Source: Trichomonas vaginalis G3 (taxonomy: Eukaryota; Parabasalia; Trichomonadida; Trichomonadidae). Taken from it: a stretch of 64,000 nucleotides of DNA. Position numbers and translations under genes: made by a program. Under the pieces are notes generated by a model. That model was given only the letters and a program-made list of their open reading frames with translations, searched no databases and had not been told where the DNA came from. This document shows, in pieces, positions 30,134 to 39,666 of the stretch (the stretch's first letter is position 1; each line of letters starts with the position of its first letter). The stretch is taken from NCBI RefSeq assembly GCF_026262505.1, contig NC_067204.1:14464522-14528521 (forward strand). Direction: 5' to 3'.

Positions 30134-31102
30134 GTAAACGAAAACGATAAAAACAATTTGACAGAAAAAGTGACACTTTACATGGCAAAAAATAGAGCCT
30201 TACTTTTGAGATACTTGAGATTGAAACTGAATCTTATGAGGCGGTGATCTTGAATCACTACCTCATAAGGTTCAGTTTCATATAAAATTTGTTGCAATTT
30301 GTTATTCTTTTGCAATTATTTCTTATAAGATTTTACATCTTTTAGCGGAGAATGTTTGTTATAATGTATATATTATAAATATCTACACGATAACGAACAT
30401 TCCTCGCTAAATTGCTGAGAAACTTTGAGGAAATGTCGAACAATTTCCTCAAAGTTTCTCAGATTTATATAGATCACTAGAGTCCCCTAGGCACTGATTC
30501 TGGTTCAGTACCTAGGAGGCTCTAGTTCTCTAACGAACTGATAAAATGTTTTTAAATTTTTGGATATTGCTACCTGTGAAGCACTGACTTCAAGTCAGTA
30601 CCTCACAGGTAGCAATTACATTGAAAGATGGGAGAAACTTTGTCCGAATGTTAAACTATTCGGACAAAGTTTCTCCCATTTGTAGTGGAGATGGAAGGCT
30701 TTGAGGTATATTGTATTAATATATACCCCAAAGCCTTCCATCTCCACTTGAAAGTGTCCAAACTTTGGGTTAATAGTTTGCAATTAACCCAAAGTTTGGA
30801 CACTTTCGAGAAGGAATTGGAGGGTAAGAGATATACATTCATATGGTATATCTCTTACCCTCCAATTCCTTCTTAAAATGGGAGAAACTTTGTCCGAATG
30901 TTAAACTATTCGGACAAAGTTTCTCCCATTTTGCGAAGGAATTGGAGGCTATGAGATACTGATGAAATGTCAGTAACTCATGGCCTCCAATTCCTTCCTA
31001 AAACTGATCAAAGTGGACCTTACATGCATTTGAAATTTGCCATGTAAAGTCCACTTTTTGAGAGAGGGAATTTGACTGCGTCAAATACTCTTTTTCGTTT
31101 AC
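30134..31102. mobile_element. Foldback-like element made of twelve different hairpins
   Basis: The outer inverted ends are GTAAACGAAAA (30134-30144) and TTTTCGTTTAC (31092-31102). An inner pair, ACTTTACATGGCAAA (from 30175), is inverted near 31036-31050. Inside are consecutive hairpins at 30223-30279, 30343-30409, 30415-30462, 30477-30525, 30566-30616, 30628-30679, 30685-30747, 30750-30807, 30809-30873, 30875-30932, 30935-30997 and 31010-31057. Stems are 17-28 bp and several are perfect; loops are mostly 3-14 nt. The stop codon of the gene at 31099-31458 falls inside the right end. ORFs here (30651-30876) are artefacts of the palindromes. Confidence 0.85.
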
Positions 31103-31458
31103 GAGAAACCTTCTATGAATTCCTCATTTAAATTAAATCTTCCAATCTTCAAAACTTTAGGAAATGCATTTAACGCGTAATATCTCTGTTCTTCTGGTGG
31201 AATTGATGTTATATCATCCGTTATTCCTTTAATTTTTGAATTCATAAATAAAATTTCTTTTATATTTGATATCACTGCACCACCTTTGCAAACGAATTCA
31301 AAATGGTCATTTTTCAATACTATCTCCAAATCTCCATATTTCAACCTTTGCGTTTGTTCTGCCATCTTTGAATTATATGCATATATGGCGTATGTAATGG
31401 TCTGAAGGACCTGGGTGCTTTGCGCCTTAAGTTGTTGTGGTTGCTGTTGTTTAATCAT
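31099..31458 (-). CDS. Maverick 1 structural-block protein, unrecognised (119 aa)
   Basis: It starts MIKQQQPQQLKAQSTQVLQT, with a Gln-rich head. A beta-rich domain follows (KYGDLEIVLKNDHFEFVCKG) and the protein ends NLNEEFIEGFS. The codons for the VLQT segment contain a 19-nt string also present in the integrase region at 22746-22764. Function unknown. Confidence 0.6.
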   Translation of the reverse strand: MIKQQQPQQLKAQSTQVLQTITYAIYAYNSKMAEQTQRLKYGDLEIVLKNDHFEFVCKGGAVISNIKEILFMNSKIKGITDDITSIPPEEQRYYALNAFPKVLKIGRFNLNEEFIEGFS

Positions 31459-31482
31459 TTATTATGATTTAAAAATAAATAT

Positions 31483-32193
31483 TTAATCCGTTATCTCATC
31501 AGCTATTTTTTCTATTTGAAATTGCCATAATATTTCATTCATAAATTCTAAATCACAATCAAATAGGTCAGTTATTCTAAATTTAATATTTGATAAATCT
31601 TTTGAATGAAGAATAAATGAATTCCCGGATAATTGAAACGGATATGATAAAGAAAACGTGTTTAAGTTGATGGATAAAATGTTTTGTATTGATGGGTAAG
31701 AGTTAGGGTCTAATGTTTGATGTGAAAATCTCATTGGGGTATTAACTTTATCACATTTGATTAAAATGAAATTGGAACCAGTGTCAGAATACAAAACATC
31801 CCCAACATCTTTTTCAAAATTTAATATCCCCAACAATGAACGAAGATGAGGAGTACAAAATTTAATTTTCAGCGGAAATTTAATAAGGTTATTTATTTCA
31901 TCAAGTTCAAAAAGTTTATCGGGTTTTGATTTAAAATTTTCTTCATACCATACGATAAATGATTCATTTAAATAACTTAAAATCATGTTAATATCCCATT
32001 TCGCTATCACATTATTTATATACATATCATACGTTTTTTCATGGTCATCTTTAATAAATGATATATAATCTGAAGGGTCTAAAAGAATGGGATTAAATTT
32101 ACCACTCACAGAAACGAGAGTAACATTATAAATTCCGCTAACTGTTAAATTTAATTCACAGCTATTATTCGAAATAATATTGATAATTGACAT
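31483..32193 (-). CDS. Maverick 1 putative minor capsid-type protein (236 aa)
   Basis: This intact ORF is rich in beta-strand and Ser/Asn-turn patterns (CELNLTVSGIYNVTLVSVSGKF) and has a C-terminal GNSFILHSKDLSNIKFRITD stretch. The latter loosely resembles the C-terminal part of the 44079-44930 gene of Maverick 2. The position next to other structural genes and the beta-rich content suggest a penton-like or minor capsid role. That is inference; the family is not recognised from sequence. Confidence 0.5.
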   Translation of the reverse strand: MSIINIISNNSCELNLTVSGIYNVTLVSVSGKFNPILLDPSDYISFIKDDHEKTYDMYINNVIAKWDINMILSYLNESFIVWYEENFKSKPDKLFELDEINNLIKFPLKIKFCTPHLRSLLGILNFEKDVGDVLYSDTGSNFILIKCDKVNTPMRFSHQTLDPNSYPSIQNILSINLNTFSLSYPFQLSGNSFILHSKDLSNIKFRITDLFDCDLEFMNEILWQFQIEKIADEITD

Positions 32194-32212
32194 TTTTATT
32201 ACGATTAAAAAT

Positions 32213-32692
32213 ATGGTAAAGCGTTATTTTCCAATGATAAATAAAACTAGAATAAGATTACCTCAAGAATTCATAAATTCAACGAATAAGAAATTCATTC
32301 ATGTTATAAATTTTAGTGTTTTCAGAAAATATGAGTCAGTGTCATATTCATCAACAGGTTATATTTCACTTCATTCAAATTTAGTTCAATCAAACCCATA
32401 TAATGACCATTTCATAAGATTTTCAGATGGTATTAAAAATGTAATTGATAGATTAAAATATGAACAGATTGACAATATCGAATTTTTGGAATTTTGGTTT
32501 AAATATCCCGATGGAAAAAAGATTGAAGTTAAAGATAAAGCTGATACTATAACAAAAACAATTACAATGACCGATCCGGATAGTGGGGAACAAAAAGAAA
32601 TAAAACAAACGATAGAAACTGGTGAAAGGTCAATTATTATTGATTATGATTCAAAGGATTATTATTCGATAATGTTAATGCTTGAATATTAA
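32213..32692 (+). CDS. Maverick 1 unrecognised beta-rich protein (159 aa)
   Basis: MVKRYFPMINKTRIRLPQEF is taken as the start; an upstream in-frame extension to 32180 has no ATG. It has alternating beta-strand segments and an acidic/Thr-rich stretch (KTITMTDPDSGEQKEIKQT). It is divergent from the gene at 31483-32193, with a 19-bp gap, and its end lies 3 bp into the convergent gene at 32689-33360. No family recognised. Confidence 0.6.
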   Translation: MVKRYFPMINKTRIRLPQEFINSTNKKFIHVINFSVFRKYESVSYSSTGYISLHSNLVQSNPYNDHFIRFSDGIKNVIDRLKYEQIDNIEFLEFWFKYPDGKKIEVKDKADTITKTITMTDPDSGEQKEIKQTIETGERSIIIDYDSKDYYSIMLMLEY

Positions 32693-33360
32693 ATAGCCTT
32701 AACAAAGAATTTTTCAAGTGATATTTTATATTCATCAACTATTTTATTATAAATATCATTATATGTTAAATGAAGTTCAGTTGTTGTTCCGTTCTTTGAT
32801 ATCTTAATTGTGCTAATATCCTTTATAGGATTTATTTTTGCAACTGTTCCGCAGCATGAAACCTCATCATCTATGAAAAATTGAATCTTAACGTCTGAAT
32901 CTTGAACATCACAAAGAATGGCGATAATGTGAATTAATGATTCATAAGGTAAAATAATTAAACCGGATTGATCAATTAAATTTATTATTGAATCATAATT
33001 ATTAATTATTATATCACGGTAAATTTTCATTAATTCAGAATTAATGTCTATTTTATATGGGTTCTCGATGTTTGATGAAAGAGGTGCTGGGTATGTTGGA
33101 TAAGTGGGAATTTCAACAGGTTCTTTACCGGGTTCAGATAAAATGATTGGGTCTCCATTCTCATGGTTTTCTTCATTCTCCTCATTCTTCGGTAAGTCAC
33201 GAGTTAATAAATTTGGTTGAGTTGCTGACCTTGTTAATTCAGGGCTAACATTAACTTTAACATTTTGAATAATTCGTGATTTATCATCATTTACGTTATA
33301 ACCAACCGTAATCTCTGCTTTTGCGTTAGTGTTCTTTTGACTAGTGAAACGTCTTCTCAT
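32689..33360 (-). CDS. Maverick core gene of unknown function (223 aa), conserved in element 2
   Basis: The N-terminal half is low-complexity and acidic (NEENEENHENGD). The C-terminal half has SCCGTVAKINPIKD and HLTYNDIYNKIVDEYKISL. The gene at 60364-60945 in Maverick 2 has the same layout, with DISCCGVSYNVIDKIYV and a NISLKF tail. Conservation between two divergent elements marks it as a Maverick-specific core protein, probably structural. The mariner element has inserted just upstream of its start. Confidence 0.7.
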   Translation of the reverse strand: MRRRFTSQKNTNAKAEITVGYNVNDDKSRIIQNVKVNVSPELTRSATQPNLLTRDLPKNEENEENHENGDPIILSEPGKEPVEIPTYPTYPAPLSSNIENPYKIDINSELMKIYRDIIINNYDSIINLIDQSGLIILPYESLIHIIAILCDVQDSDVKIQFFIDDEVSCCGTVAKINPIKDISTIKISKNGTTTELHLTYNDIYNKIVDEYKISLEKFFVKAI

Positions 33361-33365
33361 TTATA

Positions 33366-34665
33366 GGGTGTCCAAAGGTGTGTTTAGCACAAACCTGAAT
33401 ACTGCGAATAGAAATAAACAAGTTACATATATATAAAGTTTATTTAAATATAATCACCATTGGATTCAATCACGCGTTCGCAGCGATCGATCCAGGCTTG
33501 AAAGACACGCTTTAAATCATCATGAGAAAATTGCTCAAATTGCTCTCTTACAAAATTTTCAAGATCATCTGGACTCGCGAATTCGCGTCCTTCAGCTCTC
33601 TTTTTTAGCGTGCCGAATAAATAAAAGTCAGAGGGTGCAATATCAGGTGAATAAATTGGGTTTGGAACAACTTTGACATTGTTTTCCACCAAGTAATTCA
33701 TTACCTTATGACTTTTGTGAACTCTTGAATTATCAAAATGAATTGCAAACTTTTGTTTTTGTTGTTTGGATTTCTCAAACTCATCAGAATTGATAATTTG
33801 AGTAAGAACATTGTCAATTAGATACTGAGCATTCATCGTATTAGGTTTTTTGAAGAATATCAATTGCGATGATGCCATTCACGCCCCAAAAAACTGACAA
33901 CATCATCATTGGTGTGTCAATTTTTTTTCTTCGGAATGTTTGCGGATTTTCATCCTTCGGGATCCACATGATTTTGGCTTCTGTTGCATATTGAAACCAA
34001 GACTCGTCCCCTGTTACTAAAAAGCGAAACTTCTTGGATTGATACGCACCCAATATAGAAGGAGCCTTTCGAAGATTGGACTCTAGATTTTTTTTGAACT
34101 GAATTAAGGTTGTGCGGAACCCAACGTGTATACGCTAGTTTGTAGTTCAAATAATTGTGCAGATAATAACTGACTGTTGTACGTGGTATCTTTGTCATCT
34201 CCTCTATCCTTCTGAGTGATGCTCTTGGGTCTTCATCTAGCACTTGAAGAATTGCTTTGATTTTTCTTTGATCCGGCGATTTTTTGTCAATTTTTATGAT
34301 GGGCGCCTTTTTGTTCATGAAGTGATACATCCTAACATGATACGTTACAGTGGAATAGCTAGGAGCATCCATACCGAAGCATTTTACCAATGTCTCGTAG
34401 ATTTTTTTACAGTCTTTGCATTTTTTTGCAAGAGCGAGGATGTTTTCTTTATGATTCATTAAAAAAATGAAAAAAATCCCGCCAAAATTTCCCGCGAAAC
34501 CGCTTCTTGTCTCAAAATTCATTTTATATCCCGGCATGGCGCCAAAATACAACATACTCATCATATACATATATTCATATTTTTTATTATATATTTATAA
34601 TCAGCATATATCTCCTTTAATAGTCTGATATAGAGCGCTGTGCTAAACGCACCTTTGGACACCCT
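33366..34665 (-). mobile_element. mariner (Tvmar1-like) DNA transposon inserted in Maverick 1
   Basis: The ends are AGGGTGTCCAAAGGTG (33366-33381) and its inverted copy (34650-34665). The 26-bp TIR extends to GTTTAGCACA with one mismatch, and TA target dinucleotides flank it. The 1300-bp length and D,D34D transposase match the mariner family known in Trichomonas. It lies just upstream of the gene at 32689-33360, between two Maverick genes, so it arrived after the Maverick had formed. Confidence 0.95.
33444..34570 (-). pseudogene. mariner transposase, frameshifted
   Basis: Three overlapping minus-strand frames (33950-34570, 33841-34053, 33444-33878) together cover a mariner transposase. The first has the helix-turn-helix region (RASLRRIEEMTKIPRTTVSYYL). 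The second has TGDESWFQY with the first catalytic Asp. The third has IHFDNSRVHKS and YSPDIAPSDFYLF, the second and third catalytic Asp with 34 residues between them (DD34D). Two frame changes interrupt it, so this copy is probably inactive although its TIRs are intact. Confidence 0.9.
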
Positions 34666-34694
34666 ATATAATCGAATAAAAAAATATATTTAAA

Positions 34695-35521
34695 CTTTTA
34701 TTTTGCTGGAAGTTTTGAATCTATTATTCCCTGTATTTGTTCTTGAAGTTGATTTTTAGCATTTTCATCGAAATTAATAGACCGAATATATTCATTAATT
34801 GCATTCTTATAATCATCTGATTTCTCAAATTTTCTTTTATCTGATTCCTTAACTAAATCATAAGTTAAACCTCGTTGCTGATATAATGGTTTCTTAATTA
34901 AATCTTTGAATGCTTGAGATAAAGCACCTGATGCAATTCTTGCTACTATAATTGGTTGGAATTGCTGTTTAAGTTCATCTTTAACATTTGCGAAAACTGG
35001 ATCGAATAAAGCAATTTTAAAGAATTTCTTAGCTGAAATTTCAGGTCTAATATTTGCATATTGACCATCAAACTGGTTAGAATATCGTGGTAATCCATCC
35101 GGTCCCTCTTCAATAGCATTTAATTCTTCATTGAAATAAGAATATGGATTATAACGGTATGAATTAATTGGACCATTTTCACCTTCTCCAATGTATTGTT
35201 TAAAGCTTTTCCATTTTCATCAAATTGCATAGGATAACGTTCATTATATGCTTTACGTTTAGGATAATCAGTTATAGTTAATTTGTAACCATTTATGACT
35301 TTAATATTTCCTTGACCATCAGTAACGAAAACTTCATTTATACCATCAGGTTTTCCATTTGGACTGTAATGTCTGCTTCGTGTGCTTCCCAATTTTGGCC
35401 CTTGACGTTTGGCAATGCTTGAGCTTTCTGGTAATGTTAAAACGTTTCTCATTTGTTTAACATCTTTTTGAAGACCAGCAACAATATGAACTAATTCTTT
35501 CATTCCATCAGGAACTTTCAT
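34695..35521 (-). pseudogene. Maverick 1 late-block gene, unrecognised, broken
   Basis: The open 5' part (35120-35521, [19 protein letters not shown]) has a basic linker and a [19 protein letters not shown] segment. Protein-like sequence continues to about 34695, ending in a charged helical tail. It is upstream of the mariner and downstream of the ATPase on the same strand, so probably virion-related. It may correspond in position to the partial gene at 63040-64000 of Maverick 2. About one break. Confidence 0.5.
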
Positions 35522-35639
35522 GTTTATTATAGCACCCTTTTTGTTTGTTCCTTGTTTTAATGGAACCTGTAGAAGATTGCTATTTCTGTCATGTTTAATT
35601 ATAAATAAAAAATAAAAATTAATTATAAAAAGTTAATCA

Positions 35640-36457
35640 AATTTAACACCCCCTTTATTTAAATCAACTATTATTTTTCCATGTTCACCTAATTGCTGAT
35701 ATTGTGTGTAAGTTCATTAATACTCATTGGTAAATTCACTTGATAAAGCATAACGTTCAACTGTTGACGACTAAACCACTGAAAATGAAAAAGGGTTGAT
35801 AGATTTGATTTAATGTTTGTGCTTAATGCTTTGAAATATTGAACAGCCATGAAGAATGAACACTGAATGTGTCGACATTGAGTTAATAACTGATTAAAAT
35901 ATGATTTCCTCATTTGTTATTAGTTTTGATTTCACTGCATCATCTAGAAAATGAGTGAATGCAAAAATTCTCTATCAAAATTTGAAATAGAAAGTGTTTC
36001 AAATAATTCATTCCGTTGTTTATCAATAATTTTATCCTCTAATCCTTGCTTCTTGATTGTATTATATAATTCTTTATACATTAAAAGTTTTTTAAATAAT
36101 CTTCTGCTTCTTCTTGTGATAAATAAATAATTGGAATTTTGATTAAATGCTTTAAAGATTCAAATGTATCATCTGAAGGTGAACCTGAACGGTTGATATA
36201 AATTAACACATGTGAATAGGGGGAAGTGTTAGCAATAATGATAATTTGTTTTAATATCGTTAATGTTTTACCTTTATTTTGTTTACCAATTGCTGCAGTG
36301 ATTGAATTTAAGTAACATTCAGAATATGTAATTTTCATTAATTTTTCCTTAGATAGAGCATTTCTATTATCACTCAATGCTTCATTAATCAATCATCTAT
36401 GTATGTATTATATACTCCTGCTAATTCTTCATAAGGAGTGTATGAATTTAAATCCAT
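35640..36457 (-). pseudogene. DNA-packaging ATPase (FtsK/HerA, A32-like) of Maverick 1, broken
   Basis: The open part 36081-36392 has a P-loop segment IGKQNKGKTLTILKQII followed by a beta strand (SPYSHVLIYINRSG). The open part 35689-35913 carries downstream ATPase-like sequence. Polintons encode an FtsK/HerA-type ATPase next to the capsid gene that is thought to pump DNA into capsids. The capsid gene is directly upstream (36480-38120). About two breaks. The Maverick 2 counterpart is at 56231-57165. Confidence 0.65.
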
Positions 36458-36479
36458 TTAATCAAAATAAATTTAAATT

Positions 36480-38120
36480 TTAAACATTTCTATTCATCAA
36501 TATTTCATCATATGAACTTCTATACTGTGGTGGTGTACTGTTGGATGATTATTTCAAACCTTCAATCCGGTGTCCATGTCCAATATGTAGTCCTAGTAAA
36601 CCAAAACCTGAGGAGGATTTGTCACCTTTGAACAGTAAGTGTCATTTTCACCCTGAATGATTGGATAAGCTTTCACTTGTACTGTAACTTGTGAGTTGAA
36701 AGTTTCTAATCCATCAAAGAATATACCTGCTCCATCACGTTGAACTGGAATAGTGCATAAGAATGAAGTTTGGTCTTTCCATGTTCTAGCTAATGGCGTG
36801 CCATCATCATCAATTCAGTGGTCTAGTTAATGAGTCCTCGTATTCTTTCTGTGCATTCATTCACCCCATTCTAAATCAGAAGCTTGAAGCATACGTGTAA
36901 AGAATATGTCGCCCACTGTGGTCATCGCTTGATCGGGGAAGTTTCTGGAATCTATAGTGACCTGAAGACCTCGAAGCATTGGATTTTCTAAAACTGTTCT
37001 TTGCATTGCATTCTTCGGAAATGCTAACACAACATCTGTAACATTATGAAGAGCGTATGAGAAATCTGAGCTGATACCTTCAGGAGTGATGCAACCTCCA
37101 TTTAGTGAACGAACGTCAATATGTTGAGCTGGAATCATGAATGGATCTTCCTTACTGAATAAACGTGGTATTGCTTTAACTGATTCTTCAATTAAACCGT
37201 ATCTGTGTAATGCATTTATCCTCTAAAACTTCCATCTTTGTGCATGAAATAATAACGTCATCAACTGTTCGTCAGCAGATGTAGCGGCTAAGCTTGTAAT
37301 TAATTTGGCAGGAAGTCCGATTTGTTGGTTATTTGCGATCATATTTATAAACATGATTCATAATCTTTTCATAATTTTCATCAGTTATCTTTTCATAACG
37401 TAATTTTGTAAATCAGCAACTCTTACGGGTCAACCTGACAAAATACTAAAGTATCCCTGAAAACATAATATTTAAGAATGATATCACCAAATGATTTAGG
37501 ATAATCATCGAACGCCTGAAATGCTAACAAATCATTTACCGGATAATCATTATCAAAAGTGATATTAACTTCTTCATTTGCTTTCTTGAAAACTTCTGAA
37601 GGGTCAATATATTTACCACATACTGAGTTATCATATTTTTGAACATTATTATATAACGAATGAACAAACTTTTTTAACTTTCCTTTCTGATTTTGGTTTA
37701 TATGTTGCAAATGCGAAAGATTCACGGGCGCAATCCATCTGAAGATAACCGGCATCACCTCTTTCGGTTTCTACTTCTAATTGTTTAAAGCTTTGATTTG
37801 ATGATTTGTAACCAACGAATAAACGCATGCATTTAAAAGCGGCATCACATGTGAAAGCTTTATTTGAAACTAGAGTTGCTTTAACTTTGCGTTTAATATA
37901 TGTTCACCTAATTGGTTCACATCATGAGCCGGATTTGTAATTCTTAAATGAGTTTGTTTATCATCAAATATGGAGCATCAGAGTCATAGCATGAACTTTC
38001 AAGTTCTCTATAATATCTTCTACCGTCATTCTTTGCGAATATTTCATTTATCTTTTCGAATGAATGAAACACATTTCCATTAATCGGTTTAGTGTTTGGC
38101 ACCAAATAGTTAGTCGTCAT
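36480..38120 (-). pseudogene. Major capsid protein (double jelly-roll type) of Maverick 1, broken
   Basis: Open parts include 36857-37138 (ALHNVTDVVLAFPKNAM, LRGLQVTIDSRNFPDQ) and 37423-37758. They match in order and pattern the capsid-like gene of Maverick 2 (KHADTMFVLFRRTIND, KYHINIDGKYYPREEY). A methionine start sits at 38118-38120. Polinton major capsids are double jelly-roll proteins of 500-600 residues, which fits the 1.6-kb span. Several breaks (four or more). Confidence 0.65.
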
Positions 38121-38191
38121 TTATTAATAAATAAAAAAATCAAAATTAAAAGATGAAATGAACTTTTTTAATTTTAATGAAATAATCAACT

Positions 38192-38402
38192 ATGGCTGCA
38201 GGTATATTTAAGAAACTGTGGGATAGAGTAAAAAGAGGAGCGAGTAAAGTTTGGGAAACATTGAAGAAGGGAGCAAATTGGATATTTAAGAATAAAAGAA
38301 GCAATTAGTGACATTGCTGAATCAATAACACCAAAAGCTTGCCCCAATAAGAGAAGTTTTAAATAAAGGAGAAAAAGTTTTCAAAGACTTCAACCGATAC
38401 TA
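38192..38402 (+). pseudogene. Amphipathic cationic peptide gene, copy 1, broken
   Basis: The start MAAGIFKKLWDRVKRGASKV is nearly the same as that of the convergent gene at 38429-38665. Short Lys/Trp/Phe-rich amphipathic helices of this type resemble membrane-active minor capsid peptides of adenovirus-like viruses. That comparison is by pattern only. About one break. Confidence 0.5.
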
Positions 38403-38428
38403 AGATAAAAATAATATTTATTTTTCCA

Positions 38429-38665
38429 CTATCTACCTCCTATTTTATTAAGTATTCCTTCAGCTATTCCACCAATTGCGTTACCTGCTTGTGCTCCCAT
38501 CGCCGGATTACCTGCTTTAGTACCTAATACTCCACCTATGATAGTTCCTGCCGTTTTCGCTACTGGTGCCAAAAAGTTTGCAACGGGTTTAATAATCTTT
38601 TTATAAACCCAACCCGCAGCTTTCTTAATTCCATCCCATAATTTTTTAAAGAATCCTGCCGCCAT
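38429..38665 (-). CDS. Amphipathic cationic minor capsid-like peptide, copy 2 (78 aa)
   Basis: MAAGFFKKLWDGIKKAAGWV starts an amphipathic helix. It is followed by a Gly/Ala-rich stretch with glycine-zipper spacing (GTIIGGVLGTKAGNPAMGAQ) that could insert in membranes. The ATG is 39 nt inside a longer frame. The layout (cationic helix plus glycine-rich hydrophobic segment) suggests a membrane-active virion component. Function inferred. Confidence 0.6.
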   Translation of the reverse strand: MAAGFFKKLWDGIKKAAGWVYKKIIKPVANFLAPVAKTAGTIIGGVLGTKAGNPAMGAQAGNAIGGIAEGILNKIGGR

Positions 38666-38732
38666 TTCTGATTTAATATTAATTAAAAAAATATATTTCA
38701 TCACTTATATTCTAATTTTTATTTAATGATAA

Positions 38733-39101
38733 ATGAAACCGATTTTAAAAATAAATGAAACAGAGGAGGAAGAAATAAATGAAGGTGAAAATGTTCAACA
38801 AAAAATAAACGTTGTTAAACCAATTACTGAAATAAAAATTTTTTCATCTGTTGAAGAATTTAATGACTATTATGCTAATAATAAAAAATTATTTGAAGAA
38901 TTGACAACGTGTAAATTGAATAAAATGTTTAAAGTTGATGGATTCAAAATTTCAAAAATAAAAGGGGTGGTTAGTTTGAAATCTATTCCTCAATCAAGAA
39001 TCACCTCATTAATGAAAATAGATGATTTAACAAAAAGAATAGAAGAGATTGAAGAAAGAATGAATCAAATAATTGATTTCATAAATTCAAATAATCATTA
39101 G
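38733..39101 (+). CDS. Maverick 1 last gene: coiled-coil protein, unrecognised (122 aa)
   Basis: The protein starts with an acidic head (KINETEEEEINEGEN). A small domain (SSVEEFNDYYANNKKLFEEL) follows, then a C-terminal coiled coil (IDDLTKRIEEIEERMNQII). It ends 54 bp before the right TIR. No family recognised. Confidence 0.6.
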   Translation: MKPILKINETEEEEINEGENVQQKINVVKPITEIKIFSSVEEFNDYYANNKKLFEELTTCKLNKMFKVDGFKISKIKGVVSLKSIPQSRITSLMKIDDLTKRIEEIEERMNQIIDFINSNNH

Positions 39102-39154
39102 TTTCTTAAAGTTCAATGTTGAACTCAATCATTAGTTTTAAAGTTTATTTTTCA

Positions 39155-39407
39155 TTCATATTCATTTAATAATTCACAATCTTCATTTTTAAATTGAAGT
39201 TTAACCCATTCAGGATTTAAACAATGTTTAATTAATCGCGGAATATCTGACATCATCTATATATAGCTTCTTTTATAAAAGATAAAAAATAAATTATTTT
39301 AAAATTAATGTTAATTTTTTAATGATTTATAAATAAATATATTTTAATGCATCGTCTATATATAGATGTAACAAAAAAAGTCACACAACCCTTCATATAC
39401 TACTACT
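39155..39407 (-). repeat. Right TIR of Maverick 1 (253 bp)
   Basis: Inverted copy of 16857-17109, with no difference seen. Its inner edge carries a short derivative of gene 1, including a stretch like the spacer after gene 1 (TGAATGAAAAATAAACTTTA). The terminal repeats were therefore probably longer in the past. Confidence 0.95.
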
Positions 39408-39453
39408 TGTGAATTTAAATCCCATAAATATCTTATTTTGTGAATTTAAATCC
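39408..39453 (+). repeat. Right target duplication and a local 17-bp direct repeat
   Basis: TGTGAA (39408-39413) is the right copy of the Maverick target duplication. The sequence TTGTGAATTTAAATCCC occurs at 39407-39423 and again at 39436-39452, so the target lay in a small host tandem repeat. Confidence 0.8.
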
Positions 39454-39666
39454 CCAAGTTCGAACAATGAAACATATAAGTTTCCCAAAGCTAAAAAAAG
39501 TGCTGGAAATTTTCCTTGATCAAAATTTTTCTGGTAAATTATTAAATTATATTATCCATTCTGTTTCTAATCATTTATATGTTTTCAATAAATTTTTTGC
39601 CTAAATTTTTTAAAAAATTGAAAAAGTGTGTTTGAACGAAAATATCCATTTTTTTCTTGATTAAAA

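Larger units (their letters stand above)
16857..39407. mobile_element. Maverick/Polinton element 1 (22,551 bp, complete ends, fossil)
   Basis: The ends are identical 253-bp terminal inverted repeats starting AGTAGTAGTATATGAAGGG. The flanks are a 6-bp direct duplication TGTGAA (16851-16856 and 39408-39413). Polintons typically start with AG and make a 5-6 bp duplication. Parts in order: unknown gene starting in the TIR, acidic unknown, protein-primed PolB, integrase, iteron array, primase-helicase, second iteron array in inverted orientation, fibre, hairpin cluster, structural genes, mariner insertion, packaging ATPase, major capsid, amphipathic peptides. Identical TIRs and an intact duplication argue for a recent insertion. 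The coding part nonetheless carries about a dozen breaks, while PolB looks whole. Confidence 0.97.

Noticed and set aside
30651-30876. Two 63-codon ORFs on opposite strands
   Set aside because: They lie across palindromic hairpins, so both strands look alike; no protein-like pattern.
30223-31057. CRISPR or tRNA-like cluster
   Set aside because: No constant repeat separates the hairpins, and no tRNA cloverleaf or anticodon arm could be found.
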